The notes beneath the pieces are model-generated. The model had not been told where the DNA came from. It ran no database searches and was given only the letters and a program-made list of their open reading frames with translations. 64,000 nt of DNA, taken from assembly GCF_002776525.5 (NCBI RefSeq), contig NC_045441.1, positions 109,521,440 through 109,585,439 on the forward strand, given 5' to 3'. The translations under genes were made by a program, and so were the position numbers. The DNA is from Piliocolobus tephrosceles. Taxonomy: Eukaryota > Chordata > Mammalia > Primates > Cercopithecidae. Below, piece after piece: positions 45,231 to 61,400 of this stretch. How positions within the stretch are numbered: the stretch's first letter is position 1; each line of letters opens with the position of its first letter.

Positions 45231-46134
45231 GAAGCAAATAGACCGGAGGAGGATTTGGGGTTGATTAATAAATAAAAAATACTTCACTGTCTGAGATTCA
45301 AAGACCTCTTTCCAAAAGTATCAAGGACACTTAAAGGCATAATTAATTATTTGCCAAAATATATAATGTTTAACATTTTTATGCACAATAAATAACAGAA
45401 TCATTGACTAAGGAAACAACTATAACTCTTTGGTGAAAGAAAGCCTGATTTTTACGATAGAATCTACTAGATGTGTCTGGGAGGGTATATTTACCTCCAC
45501 ACAACGATAAACCAATGGACAAAATGTTTTTAGGTTAAAAGAAAATCTTTAGTGATATTTTTATACCCAAGACTATTAAAAATGCATTCGTTAACCATTA
45601 GAGGGATACTTTGACATTGGAGGAGTTCTCTCTTAGAGACCATAATAAAAAAGAGAAGTAAATATTTAGTTGTGGAACATGAAGTGCTAATAGTGTTTTT
45701 TTCTGTTGGGAAATTGATGCTGGGAATATGCATAAATTTAAAATAAATGACTAGAGATTACATGATGTACCAATCCTGTTCTGTTTACTCTTTCATACTT
45801 ACTTTTCACTCTTTTTTACCATCTCCTTCTATCCTGGGAGGTAATCGGGATGGACTTTTGCAGTCAGATGTCTTGCATACCTCTGTTTTCTGGTTGGGTT
45901 TAGCCCATTGGAGGAAACCTAGTAGGAGATTGGGAGACTTAAGGAGAGTGACTTCTCTGGCTGTGCTCCTCCACCAAAGCCTGTACTCTTTCTACATCTT
46001 TATTAAATTCTCCTCAAAATCTTCGGAGTATGGTATCTGCTTTCTGCTATGACCTAAGTAATACACATAACCAAATCTAATAAATAGTTGGAAGAGAGGA
46101 AGGAATCACCAACCCAAGAGATCTGGATATTAGA
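45231..46134. other. ST7 intron 1, nothing recognised
   Basis: No supported element. Confidence 0.5.
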
Positions 46135-46320
46135 CTTGTCTTTGCGGTTATTCGTAAGAGACAAAATAATCTCTGTGCCTTTTGCCCTTTGACAAATGGG
46201 GAATAGTAACCATCCCCATCCTAGGGTAGTTTTGTGGTAATGTACATATATACATATCTAAGCTTACCTGAAAGCTTTTTAAAACAGACTACCACCAATG
46301 AAAGGCACTATTGTTACACT
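46135..46320 (+). mobile_element. MIR-like fragment, weak
   Basis: 'gacaaatggggaatagtaac' resembles the MIR core. Very diverged. Confidence 0.4.
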
Positions 46321-46590
46321 CATCCCCAGTGTGAAATGCCAAGTGAGGAGAATAAACCCTTCCTGGTGAGGTGATATGATGGGCTAGAGGTAACATAAAA
46401 GCCATATAAATGGCCAGGGCTGGCACTTATTGGGAGCCCATGGGAAGCAGTCCTGAGTAACAAGGAAGCTGTTTTAGAGAATGGGTTGGATGATGCTGCA
46501 GACTGTAATGTCTGGTTTCTTTTAGTTTGACTGTGCTTTCCCCTTCCTCTTTCCTGCTATTCAGCTCCTGATGTGGATCATAACTTTGAG

Positions 46591-46845
46591 TATGTCCAGG
46601 AGTTGCAAACTCAGATGCCTACAGTAGGTGTGAGTTATTTGTTCCAGTCAGTTGTTTCTGTGAGGGAATGTGGGTCACATCTTCTAACTTTTCAAGGAAA
46701 GTTGAAAATGTCAATTTTTATGTGAAGTTTCCCAATTTACAAATGTTAGCAACTAATTAAAATTTTAAAAATTGTGTTTGGGCTGAAAAGACACACGTTT
46801 GAGCTAGATATGACCTGTGGGCTGCCAACTTTTGATCTCTGCTAT
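46591..46845. mobile_element. hAT-like DNA transposon remnant, weak
   Basis: The terminal words 'gagttgcaaactcag' and 'gggctgccaacttttgatct' resemble a hAT (Charlie-group) inverted terminus. Confidence 0.4.
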
Positions 46846-46977
46846 ATGGCCATCTTGGATTTCCTAGTGACTTTATAGGATTAGACTAGAGTTCCTACCC
46901 CTTCTTACCTCCATAACATACTGATGTGTCTTCCACTTTTTGGTTTCTGGTGTTAACTCTGCAGATTCCCAGTTTTG

Positions 46978-47270
46978 TTTTTTCTTTTGAGACGAAGTCT
47001 TGCTCTGTTGCCCAGCCTGGAGTTCAGTGGCGCAGTCTCGGCTCACCGCAACCTCCCCCTCCTGGATTCAAGTGATTCTCTTGCCTCAGCCTCCCGAGTA
47101 GCTGGGACTGCAGGCACATGCCACAATGCCTGGCTCATTTTTTTGTATTTTTAGTAGAGATAGAGTTTCACTGTGTTAGCCAGGATGGTCTCGATCTTCT
47201 GACCTCGTGATCCACCCGCCTTGGCCTCCCAAAGTGCTAGGATTACAGGCATGAGTCACCATGCCCGGCC
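46978..47270 (-). mobile_element. AluS-like SINE
   Basis: Reverse Alu with the target duplication attcccagtt on either side. Confidence 0.93.
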
Positions 47271-47280
47271 AATTCCCAGT

Positions 47281-47919
47281 TCTTTATGTTTAACACTTGT
47301 CATATCCAAATGTGTGGGAATGCACTCTGGGAAACACTGTCTAGGAAATTGAGCTAATACCTCTGCCAATTCTTATAGAAGCTGATCTGCTGATACATGA
47401 TGTGAACTTCTTAGTGCTGCTTCATCATATCAGGCTTGCTTAGGTGGCTACAGTCTCTTCTTAACCAGGCAGTATAGAAATCTGTTACGTTCCCCCTTCC
47501 AGTCCGTTAGTTGTCATTTTCTGAATAGGTGCATTCTTCTTTATTAATCTGCAGAGACTAGAAAGTTACCTGGTTTGATTTAAATATTTTAGCGTTTTCT
47601 CATGGTGCAAATGAATAACTCCCTTTTGCCAAAGAAGGTGATAAAAGTGCCTAGATGACATTTGCATACTATTTACACTTTCTAGTATACAACTGAATTG
47701 ACATATATAGCTGGTGTTTTTCAAATTTGTGTCCATAAAATATTAGTTCTGGAGACATGAAGGTCTTCTATAAGAAAAGGATTTGATAGCTGGTAGGAGA
47801 AATATTCCATACCCTATGACCCTCTAGAAGGGTCATAAGGCAGATTTGCTTGGAAAAGAATGAGGAGTCCTGTAGTAAGGAAACAGTTAACTTTGTTTTA
47901 TCCAGAAACTGAGTCATTC
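47281..47919. other. ST7 intron 1, nothing recognised
   Basis: No supported element. Confidence 0.5.
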
Positions 47920-48262
47920 ATTTATATGCCAACTATTTGTTGAGCATTTACTATGTGCCAGAGACTTTGCTTTTCTTCCAGGACATATTTTCTTCATGGA
48001 ACTTATGTTCTGGTGAGAAAAACTGATAACGGAGAACTAAGTGAATATGTAAATTCCTTATACATCATGAGTAAATAGTGGGAAGAAACTAAACAGGGAG
48101 CTGTGATAGAGAATAAAGGGCATATATTGAACATAAGTGATCAGGAAAGGCCTCTCTAAGAAGGTAACTGAGACTTAAAGAATGAGAACAAGCTATCTTT
48201 CTGAACTATCAGGGGAAGAATGTTTCAGGCAAAAGGAACAGCAAGGGCAAAAGTAACATTAG
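47920..48262 (-). mobile_element. L2 LINE fragment
   Basis: 'gagcatttactatgtgccag', 'gtgatagagaataaaggg', 'caggaaaggcctctctaag' and 'gaacagcaagggcaaaag' are L2 in reverse order. One of the clearest L2 copies here. Confidence 0.82.
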
Positions 48263-48269
48263 CAAAATA

Positions 48270-48435
48270 CTTTGTGTCCCTACTATGTGCTAGACATTTT
48301 GCCTGATAATCTTTTATCAGTTCATTTTTCAGTTGAGAATCTTGGCTTACCATGCAACTGGCCTAAGGTCTTAGAGCATGTCAACTTGTGGTGGAACGTG
48401 GATGGAACTCAGACATGCTCGTGCTATACTGCCTT
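48270..48435 (-). mobile_element. MIR SINE
   Basis: 'ctactatgtgctagacattt' through 'ctcgtgctatactgcctt' is a reverse MIR. Confidence 0.75.
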
Positions 48436-49189
48436 CCAAATTGCTTGAGATTGAAATATCCTCCCTTCTTTCTTTTTTTCAATAGTAGGCCTCCTAATAA
48501 GCTTAGGTACACGAAATTGGAGAAATCTGGTATACAAGGAATTATAACAGAATTAGAATTACTGCCATCATCTTAGAGTTTCAAATAGTAGAGAGGTAGA
48601 GAAATACTTTTACAGCTTTATTAAATACTTTTTCAGGAACTTATATTCTAAGCATCTTAGATACTTGGAGTTCAGCCTTCAGGGCCCCTTCTTGGGCACA
48701 ATTCCAAGGTTTAGTAAGTGTGCAAATAACAAACCCTATGAGGAAAAGTGTCCAGTAACAGAAGAGAAAATGGAACAGCTCTGAATTTGAGAGGAGCAAA
48801 TAGACATCATACCTCTGTGGCCCCCAAAGGCCATGCAGAGCATTTTAGAAGGTGATATCTAGAAGAGAAAGAAAGGATAGACATGTTCTTAGCATCATTT
48901 CACTTATCAACATTATCTTTTAGGACACTTTGTTTAGAAGATACTGTAAGAGAACTGATCCATCCTGTAGATACTAAATAACTTGTTCCAAGATTGACGT
49001 TTCTGTTTTTAATTTTGATTGTGCCTAGAATTTTCTTTCAAAGCCAAATGTCAAAAAGAGTCTGGACATGAACTGTGGACTGTGTAAGTACTTTCTGTTA
49101 CTGCCACTGAAGAATTCTCTCTTTGCTGCAAACTACTCTCAAGATGGCAATGAGGTGGTGGCAGGTCGTATGCTTAGGAAGCTTTTAGA
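48436..49189. other. ST7 intron 1, nothing recognised
   Basis: No supported element. Confidence 0.5.
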
Positions 49190-49355
49190 GCAGCGTTGTC
49201 CAATAGAACTTTCTACAATAATGGAAATGTCCTGTAATACAGTGTCTGTCGAGTTCATGTGGCTAGTGTGACTGAGGAAGTGAATTTTTAATTTTAATTA
49301 ATTTAAATTAAATAGCCCTTTATAGGTAGTGGCTACCATATTGAATAGCACAGGC
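49190..49355. mobile_element. hAT-type non-autonomous DNA transposon
   Basis: 'gttgtccaatagaactttct' at one end and 'ggctaccatattgaatagca' at the other, with 'gtggctagtgtgactgagg' inside. Charlie-group structure. Confidence 0.7.
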
Positions 49356-49360
49356 TTTGA

Positions 49361-50046
49361 GATAACTTTAATACCTTTACAAGGGGAGAAACAAGTGACC
49401 AAAAAGCAAAGTGATTTTTGAGACTTTGAAGCAGCTTCTTCAAGAACCTTTTTAGAGGTTAGGCCTATATCCCACATCATCTTTGTTTGCATCTCCAGTT
49501 ACTTCTGTAGTCTATAAAAGTAATTGCATTATTAGGAGAAGCTTTTCAGAGCTTTGTGTGACTTAAGATCTCAGGGAAATACATTTGAAGGTTGGGAGGC
49601 GGTACTGCCATGTGGAAATGTGGGTATGGGCTTTGCGTTGTCACCATGACTTGTTAGTGCTACTGGCCATAATACCTGGGAGGCCGGGGATATTGACTGT
49701 AATATTATCCTGCCCAAAATACCAATAGCACCTTCATTGAGAAGTATTATTGGATCTTTTTGATGGTAAGAGTTATGTTAAAATTTAAAAATTCCAGAAC
49801 TCAAAATTGTTTCTTCTCTAAAAAACCCAGACATCTGGTAGACGTTCTCTGCAGCTTCTGGATGTTTTTCTATATTGCAGTCTATGGCATTGTGAATCTA
49901 AGATGCCTTTTCAGCACCAGACAATTAGTAGAACATTTTAATGTTGCTGTTGGATAACACTGAAGAAGCTATTGACATTTGTTTTGAGCAGCAGCAGTGA
50001 AACTGGCACCTTATCTCATATGCACAAAAATCCATGTGGATGATTT
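49361..50046. other. ST7 intron 1, nothing recognised
   Basis: No supported element. Confidence 0.5.
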
Positions 50047-50064
50047 AAAAACTGCTGTGCTGCA

Positions 50065-51073
50065 GCAAAAGAAACTACCATCAGAGTGAACAGGCAACCT
50101 ACAGAATGGGAGAAAATTTTTGCAATCTACTCATCTGACAAAGGGCTAATATCCAGAATCTACAAAGAACTCAAACAAATATACAGGAAAAAAACAAACA
50201 ACCCCATCAAAAAGTGGGCAAAGGATATGAACAGACATTTCTCAAAAGAAGACATTCATACAGCCAACAGACACATGAAAAAATGCTCATCATCACTGGC
50301 CATCAGAGAAATGCAAATCAAAACCACAATGAGATACCATCTCACACCAGTTAGAATGGCAATCATTCAAAAGTCAGGAAACAACAGGTGCTGGAGAGGA
50401 TGTGGAGAAATAGGAACACTTTTACACTGTTGGTGGGATTGTAAACTAGTTCAACCATTATGGAAAACAGTATGGCAATTCCTCAAGGATCTAGATCTAG
50501 ATGTACCATATGACCCAGCCATCCCACTACTGGGTATATACCCAAAGGATTATAAATTATGCTACTACAAAGACACATGCACACGTATGTTTATTGCGGC
50601 ACTATTCACAATAGCAAAGTCTTGGAATCAACCCAAATGTCCATCAGTGACAGACTGGATTAAGAAAATGTGGCACATATACACCATGGAATATTATGCA
50701 GCCATAAAAAAGGATGAGTTTGCGTCCTTTGTAGGGACATGGATGCAGCTGGAAACCATCATTCTTAGCAAACTATCACAAGAAGAGAAAACCAAACACC
50801 GCATGTTCTCACTCATAGGTGGGAACTGAACAATGAGCTCACTTGGACTCCGGAAGGGGAACATCACACATCGAGGCCTATCATGGTGGGGGGGAGGGGG
50901 GAGGGATTGCAATGGGAGTTATACCGGATATAAATGATGAATTGATGGGTGCTGACGAGTTGATGGGTACAGCACACCAACATGGCACAAGTATACATAT
51001 GTAACAAACCGGCACGTTATGCACATGTACCCTAGAACTTAAAGTATAATAAAAAACAAACAAACAAACAAAA
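50065..51073 (+). mobile_element. 5'-truncated L1PA-type element with a 247-codon ORF2 remnant
   Basis: About 1 kb of L1 3' end: the C-terminal part of ORF2 stays open from 50086 to 50829 ([30 protein letters not shown]), then the 3' UTR with a G-rich tract (about 50886-50904) and a (CAAA)n tail. The 18-bp target duplication aaaaactgctgtgctgca is perfect (50047-50064 and 51074-51091). The endonuclease and reverse-transcriptase domains are missing, so the open frame is non-functional. It is young. Confidence 0.97.
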
Positions 51074-51091
51074 AAAAACTGCTGTGCTGCA

Positions 51092-51877
51092 AATGAAGGG
51101 AAGAAAGCAGGAGGTCTAATCATCGTCAACTGAAACCTCACCTAAGTAGTATTCGCCTGTCTCTACTTTAAAAGACAAATTAAACTACTTGTAGTATTAT
51201 GTAGAAGAATGTATGTATTTGTATAATATATTTCCAAATTTAAAGTCTACCTTTTGCCTGAAAGAACATAGAAAAGAAAACTACCAATACTAAGTACAGT
51301 TGAGAGGTTTTCCTGCTGTTTTCTGTTACAGTCCCTGGAGCTCAGGTGTCCATTTTCATGGGAAGGAACCTTTTCACTTGATAAATGAGCTGGAAAACGG
51401 GAGTTTATGTCTGTGTGAGTTGCAGAAAGGACTAGTAGTTAGTAAGGTGATAAAATTGCAGGATCAGGCAGTGATACTTTCAGAAGCAATCACTGCAGAC
51501 TGTCAACAGAGCCTACAAACCTTTGAGGTTATTCCTGGGCCAACCTTGGAAGAAGGTATATCTTATATAATTGTCATTGTAACCAGAGAACACTTTTGAT
51601 ACGGTTTAGTGCTCTTATCCTTTTTTTTGTAATTATGGGTGATAGATTGATAATTGCATTAATATCAGGACAGGAGGTATATTTTTTAAAAAAAGTGGCT
51701 GATTTTTCTTATTCTTCCCTCCAGTACCATAATAATAGCAGGATCCTTATGTTGTTCAACAAATATAATCTGATGTCTATTTTGTCTAAAGACAAAATAT
51801 AATAAAAGTATAATAAAAGTACATGGGAAAGTACATGGACAAGACGTTACGTTTTATGAATGTACTTTCTTATTAAA
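51092..51877. other. ST7 intron 1, nothing recognised
   Basis: The frame 51300-51599 has no recognisable domain. Confidence 0.5.
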
Positions 51878-51888
51878 ATGTTTTATTG

Positions 51889-52192
<304 letters not shown>

Positions 52193-52195
52193 TTA

Positions 52196-52330
52196 TTTAT
52201 TTTATATGTGTTTTAGAGACAGGTCTCTTTGTACTGTCCAGGTTGGTCTTGATCTCCTAGGCTTAAGTGATCCTCCTACCTCAGCCTCTTGAGTAGTGGG
52301 GACTATGAGAACGCAACACCATACCCAGCC
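52196..52330 (-). mobile_element. Alu monomer fragment
   Basis: A diverged single monomer in reverse ('tagagacaggtctctttgt' to 'acaccatacccagcc'). Confidence 0.75.
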
Positions 52331-52730
52331 TTACGAATATACACTCAAACACTAAAGTTTGTCTAAGTAATTTTAGCTGGAGATGAACTAAGACCTATTA
52401 TTTTTTAATTTCAAGGTTCTAATACAATATTATTGTTTTTACACAGCATTTGCTGTGTTTACAAGCTTCATTAATTACCTTCAGTTAATAGCATGGTATA
52501 TTTTCAATGCAATCTGTTTCAAATTGATCAGGTATACAGAATCTCTGGTAACCTCCTAAGGATTGCAGTTGAGAGTGTGTATGTGTATATGTGTTTGTGT
52601 GTGTATGTGTGTTAAAGACAGAATCTCTTCATTATGAACCATTGAAGAAATTATGCAAATTAATAATAACAAAATCTGCTTATGATTTTATATGATTAAA
52701 ACAACATAAAATTAAATGCATCTACTGATT
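52331..52730. other. ST7 intron 1, with a TG-rich patch
   Basis: Imperfect (TG)n at about 52575-52612. Otherwise nothing recognised. Confidence 0.5.
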
Positions 52731-53025
52731 TTTTTTTTCTTTTTTTGAGATGGACTTTCATTCCTGTTGCCCAGGCTGGAGTGCAAGGGCCAATCTCTGT
52801 TCACTGCAAACTCTGCCTCCCAGGTTCAAGCAATTCTCCTGATTCAGCCTACTGAGTAGCTGGGATTACAGGCACCTACCACCATACCCGGCTAAGGTTT
52901 TGCATTTTTAGTAGAGACAGGGTTTCACCATGTTGGCCAGGATGGTCTCCAACTGCTAACCTCAGGTGATCATCTGCCTCGGTCTCCCAAAGTGCTGGGA
53001 TTGCAGGCATGAGCCACCACGCCAG
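52731..53025 (-). mobile_element. AluS-like SINE, first of an Alu stack
   Basis: Complete reverse Alu abutting the tail end of an older Alu. Confidence 0.9.
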
Positions 53026-53597
<572 letters not shown>

Positions 53598-54284
53598 TGT
53601 GTATCTTTTCCCTATGGTGTGCTGAAGGGCTTTTAAGAAAATGTTTCATAGGAAGGGGTTTTGAGTTGTTCAAAGGACAACTTTTGAATGAGTTGTCTGA
53701 AGGCTGCAATTGTTGCTGATTTGATTCATGTCACATGGAGGGTGTCTTTGCAGAGTGACTACAGTCTGTTCAGAGTTCTCTCCTTCGTTTTTCATTGTCT
53801 CTACAACTCTGAGTTCAGAATTTCTCAAAATGAGAATGAGACTGCCATTGTCTATTGTCTACCTTTTAAATTGAAAAGGATAAATTTTATGGTATCCCAT
53901 TAAAAATCCTATTTAAGTTTCTTCTTTTTTGGAAAGTTTTTTTTACATTGATATGGATGAATGCCAGTTAGTATGGATGACATATTTTTGACAGAAAAAT
54001 ATGTTGACTTGATCCAGATGGAAAATGATTGTCTTTTAGATATATAACAGTAAAATTGTTAAATTATGGAGAAGAAACCCCATGTTCTGAAAATGATTTC
54101 TTGAACATTGATAATCAGAGATGTAAGCTGATAGCTACAGAGTTCTTTGACCTTGCTTTCGTGTTATCCACTTGGCTCAGAATTGTACCATTTCATCATG
54201 GGCAAGTCTCTGGAGAGAAAACATAAAATGTTCAGCTTGTTTAATCTCGTAACAATTCAGAAATATGCTGTATATGTTGAAAAG
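53598..54284. other. ST7 intron 1, nothing recognised
   Basis: No supported element. Confidence 0.5.
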
Positions 54285-54287
54285 AAA

Positions 54288-56484
<2,197 letters not shown>

Positions 56485-57563
56485 GAGGCACACCTTGTTT
56501 TGATACACCTTATGCAGATACTGCACTTCTTATAAATTGAAGGTTTGTGGCAACCCTGCATTGAGCGTCTGTCGCACCATTTTTCCAATGGCACATGTTC
56601 ACTTCATGTCTCTGACTCACATTTTGGTAATTCTTGCAATATTTCAAACCTTTTTATTATTATATCTGTTATGGTGAGCTGTGATCAGTGATCTTTGATG
56701 TTACTATTGTAGTTATTTTGGGGTGCCACAAAGCACATCCATATAAGACGGAGAACTTAATTGATAAGTGTGTGTGTTCTGGCTGCTCCATTGACCTACC
56801 CTTCTCTGGTTTCTCTCCCTCTCTTTTGGCCTTCCTGTTCCCTGAGACACAATATTGAAATTAGGCCAATTAATAACCCTATAGTGACTTGTAAGTGTTC
56901 AAGTGAAAGGAAGAGTCATATGCCTCTCACTTTAAATCAGAAGCTACAAATGATTAAGCTTAATGACGAAGGCATGTTGAAAGCTGACATAAGCCAGAAG
57001 CTAGGCCTCTTGTGCCAGTTAGCCAAGATATGAATGCGAGGGAAAAATTCTTGAAGGAAATGTAAAGTGCTACTCCAATGAACACACAAATGATAACAGA
57101 ATGAAACAGCTTTATTGCTTATATGGAGAAAGTTAGAGTGGTCTGATAGAAAGTCAAACCAGCCATAACATTCCCTTAAGCCGAAGCCTAATTTAGAGCA
57201 AGGACCTAACTCTCTTTAATTTCTTCAGTTCTGTGAAGACTGAGAGAGGTGAGAAAGCTGCAGAGGAACACTTTGAAGCTAGCAGAGGTTGGTTTATTTG
57301 GTTTAATGAAAGAAGCCATCTGCATACCATAAAAGTGCAAGGTAAAGTACAAGTGTTAATGTAGAAGCTGCAGCAAATGATCAGGAAGGTCTAGCTGAGA
57401 TACTTGATGAAGGTGGCTACACTTAACAACAGATTTTCAGTGTAGATGAAACAGTGTTATATTGGAGGAAGATGACGTCTAGGCCTTTCATAGCTGGAGA
57501 GAAGTCAATGCCTGTCTTCAAAGCTTAACAGGACAGGCTGACTGTCTTCTTAGGAGCTCATGC
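56485..57563 (+). mobile_element. Tigger1 DNA transposon, 5' part
   Basis: Begins at a terminal-repeat-like 'gaggcacaccttgttttga' after TA and continues through the 5' leader into transposase-coding sequence. The frame reading KCSSERKS, then LTLNQKLQMIKLNDEGMLKA, is the start of the DNA-binding domain. The start ATG is changed and frameshifts follow. It breaks off mid-transposase near 57563. It is a separate element from the 3' end at 9230. Confidence 0.9.
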
Positions 57564-57584
57564 TCACATTGACATGCAACCAAT

Positions 57585-57700
57585 CTTCAGAATTCTTTTC
57601 ATTTTACGAAACTGAAGTTCTGTACCCATTAAACAACTCCCCATTTTCTTCTTCCTCCTGCCTCTGGCAGTCACCATTCTACTTTCTGTCTCTATGAATT
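57585..57700 (-). mobile_element. Ancient L1M 3'-end fragment
   Basis: 'ctgtacccattaaacaactc' and 'accattctactttctgtctc' in reverse. It abuts the broken end of Tigger1. Confidence 0.72.
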
Positions 57701-58647
57701 GGAAGTCTGTGGTTGCACAGGCACAAATGTCTGTCTCTAGAAACATTTTCTAAGTAATACACTTCACTACATTTTCTCTTAGAATCACCTATATCTGTGT
57801 TAAAACCGTAAGAATCTATGTCAAAATTGTAAGAATGTAGCAGTTGTCTTGATTATAAATATATTTTCAATAGCCTTTCAAAAAACCAGAGACAAAAGAG
57901 CAGAGTGGAAATTATCTGCTTCTTACCTGAAGGCTAATGACAAAAAACGTCATCCGTGTGCACTTTAATAGAAATATGCCGAAACCCTTAATGAGGTAGG
58001 TATCATGATCAGCGTAGCTCGTTACAGAATTATTGTATTTTAGAGCTAGAAAAAAAACACAGAAATAATTTTAACTTCATTTCATAAATGAAGTGATACT
58101 GTTGTAAAATGTCTAACCAAATTAATTAACTGTGCAGTTAGGATTGCAGTCTGTTTCTTGTTTCTCAAGAATTCCCTTTCAGCAATTGTTGGTGAACAGG
58201 GTCAGATTTTCTCATACAAACTAGTTATTACTTGTGTTCTACACTATGAGTGTGTATTATAGAAAGTTTTCCTGGCTTATAATATAATTGAAGAGACTTG
58301 GAAATCTTAGCCCACGATTTCCATTTTTATAAATCTTCAAGGACTAGAGATGTATGTGAATTGGAGGTATGTGGTTTTCCTTATCTGGGAAAGTAGTTGA
58401 CAATTTCTCAGAAATTGAGCATTTATCACCAGTTCTATTGTGATAGGGAATGAGGTATTGTTCATAGTAGCATCAGAAATGAAAGGAATTGGGATGAAAC
58501 TTTTCTTGAATTTCTGACCCTGATGCAGTCAGGCAGTTGTTGATGAATTCCGTTTTCTTCTTGAGTCTTGTCAATGGCAGAGACCTAATTGAAGAATAGA
58601 GCTCTTGCAGGGAAAGGTCAAATCAACCACAGTAAATATTGTTGAAC
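57701..58647. other. ST7 intron 1, nothing recognised
   Basis: No supported element. Confidence 0.5.
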
Positions 58648-58965
58648 AGGGTTGGCAAACTGTAGCCCATGGGCTGCCTGTTTCTGTGAGACTTAATAAG
58701 CTAACATTTTTTTTAAAGCATTTTTAAATCGCTGAAAAATTTTCAAAAGAATATGTCATGATATGTGAACATTAGAAGGAATTTAATTTCAAAGTTTATA
58801 AATAAAGTTTTATTGGAATATGGCTACACTGATTTGTTTATTGTTTATGGCTATTTTTACACTAAAACAGTAAGAGTAGTTGTGACAGAGACCACATGGT
58901 ACCACAAAATCTAAACTGTTTACTATTTGACCCTTTATAAAAAGAATTTGCCAGCTCCTGCTAGA
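58648..58965. mobile_element. hAT (Charlie-group) non-autonomous DNA transposon
   Basis: Ends 'cagggttggcaaactgtag' and 'gaatttgccagctcctg' are inverted termini. The internal 'gttttattggaatatggct' is characteristic. Confidence 0.78.
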
Positions 58966-61225
58966 AACCACTGAGAATGATGTGTTTTGGAGTACCATGG
59001 AAATTTGTGATCTTCTTTGCTTACCTAGAACTGCAGCTGTATACTACAGCTAAGAAATTCCTTAAAGAATTTCTCTACTTTTTTTTTGTTTGTTTGTTTT
59101 TGCCTCTGGGACAACCCACACTAGTCCATTCATGACTATTTTTTTTGACTTTCTTTGCTTATTTTCCAGTGGTTCCTTTTGCCAATCATGTGAACAGACC
59201 AAAACCACACAGGAAGGTCTGTGGTTTGCCTAAAGAAGCTTTGCTACAGAGGGATATGTCTGACTTGGGTACCTCCCTGTTTGTTGTACAAACCTATAGT
59301 TTGATTCTGATCATTACACTAAAGCTTTGATTCAAATGTATATAAAATGACCATCACTGTCAGGATGTAAAATGAATAAGCATATTTATTGTTGGATTCG
59401 TATTTGTAGGAAGAAAATCTTAATATTTCTTATTTTTATCAGGCATTTTAGTAACTTTAGTACTGTTTCTCATGACTCCTAATTATACATCAAGATTAAT
59501 TGCTATATTTTTTTTTATTGGTTAACCTTAAACACGTAAACCCAATGTCCTTTTTTATTGTCATCTTCTGGTAGAATTAAAACATCAGTGATTAGGAGAC
59601 CAAACAGCACGTCTTATAAAACTTATTTACCTCCTTTTTCCAGCTGTGATTACTTGATTTTAGTTCACTTGAAGCCCCTGTAAGAAGGGAGGGACCCTAC
59701 AACCGTGTAAGAGATCTGTGCTTTGTAGCCACTGAGAACCAGGGATCCTGCCACCATTGCCACTATCCTTTTAAAGCATAACAGCAAACAGGTGTTGTGT
59801 ATCCAGAAAGAGCCCTTACCTGAAGGTTTGGAGTTTGGTTAAGCAGGTCTTTTATTATGTTTTACTCATGCCTTTGGTCATAATTATGCTTTTGTGCCCA
59901 ATGAGGATGATTGTTATCTGTGAAGGTAGTTGACGATTTCTCAGAACCATTCCCTTGGTTCAGCTAGTAACTAGTTTGGTTAGTGCCATGGAGAATCTGG
60001 AGCACTGGTCTGGATCATGATATTGAGTTGAGCAGCTGGATTCCCTCCTCATTTCACAGGGTAGTTCTTTTATCTGGTTAGTGCTAGATGCTCATCTGTC
60101 TTAGCTTACTTAAATTTTGAGGTCTTGGGAGTAGAGCCCAGTAATGTGAGGAGCTGGGCATACTCTCTAGGAACCTTCTGCATCCAGAGAATCCTTTTTT
60201 TCAATGCAATATTCTCACATTTTGGGATAGGCCATGAGGTAGACTTGGTGGTCAGTAAGCAAAGCCAGTGAGGATGACAAAACATGAAAAGGAAATGCTG
60301 ATGCAGATGCAGGCTGGAGTGGGTGGTAAGAAGCCTGGGAGAGCAGCAAGATGAGATATCTTAGATAATGTTTGTTCTGACTTAGTAATAAGGGGAAGTT
60401 GGGATGTGACATAACCTTAAGGCATTTTGACTTAGCTCTCACATGTTGGTGAGAATTGAGACTAGAGGGAAAACCCCCTATTTTCATTTCTGAAATGCAG
60501 AAAAGTAGAGTGAACATTTGTAATCCAACCCTGGTGTTTTAAAACATGTAATAACAAAGTCAGTTATTATATAAGTTGGAAATGTGATGTAAGATATTAT
60601 GATAAAGTCGTGATTTTCTGATTTAAGAGGGAAAAGTGAAGTGGGAGCCGTGCTCGTTCTCCTCCTCTGAGGAGGGTAGAGGACTGTGGACTCACGTGGC
60701 AGGCACTAGTCCAGGGAGGAAAGCCATGAAAGAGAAAGAGAGGAGAGCTGTGTCTCAGCCCCTGAGCTGCCATCTATGGAAGGCTTCACACTCTGTGTCC
60801 AGCTGTCTCAATCAAGTCCTGGAAGAAGGGTCTCCTTCAGAAGCTTTATTGCTGGCACCCAGGCCACATTGTCCTAAGAGGTGTGACACACCAGGCCATG
60901 AACCATGAACCCTCTAGTAGGCAGGTCCCCCAACAGTTTAAGTACGTTTGTGTGTGTCGGTGTGTATTTGTCTACTTATCACCAGGCTGAGTTACTGGGG
61001 GTCTGTCTAGAAAGGGACAGTGTCCCTGTAAACAGGAGGAGGCTCCCCAGAACATCAGCATCCAGCATAAACACACTGGGTCAGGATAACACATCCTGGC
61101 TCCTTTGAGGAGGGGCTGTTCCCAAGGCCCTGGCAGGATAGAAGAGGGGATGGTGGGGGCTAGAAAAGGAGTAGGTATCAGCAGGAGTTACTTGAGTTTT
61201 CTCATCTGGCTGTGATTGGTTTAGA
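58966..61225. other. ST7 intron 1, nothing recognised
   Basis: The longest repeat-poor stretch of the window. Short frames (for example 60636-60908) lack recognisable domains or splice support. Conservation here cannot be judged from one sequence. Confidence 0.5.
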
Positions 61226-61227
61226 GT

Positions 61228-61400
61228 CCAAGATTATTAAAGTCGGACTAAAATCTTAGGGATTTTCCAGTTCAACTTCCTCATTTTACCAGTGAAGGAA
61301 CAGATACATACAGGGGTTCTAGAATTTATCCTAGATCAGAGAGGTAATGAGTGGCAGTGTTGGCTAGATTCCAAGTCTCTTGATTCAGTAATGATTCTTT
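61228..61400 (-). mobile_element. MIR-like SINE, weak
   Basis: 'cttcctcattttaccagtga' and 'agagaggtaatgagtggca' fit a reverse MIR-type core. Confidence 0.5.

Noticed and set aside
50086..50829. The longest open frame of the window (247 codons) as a host gene
   Set aside because: It is the C-terminal remnant of L1 ORF2 inside a 5'-truncated insertion with target duplications.
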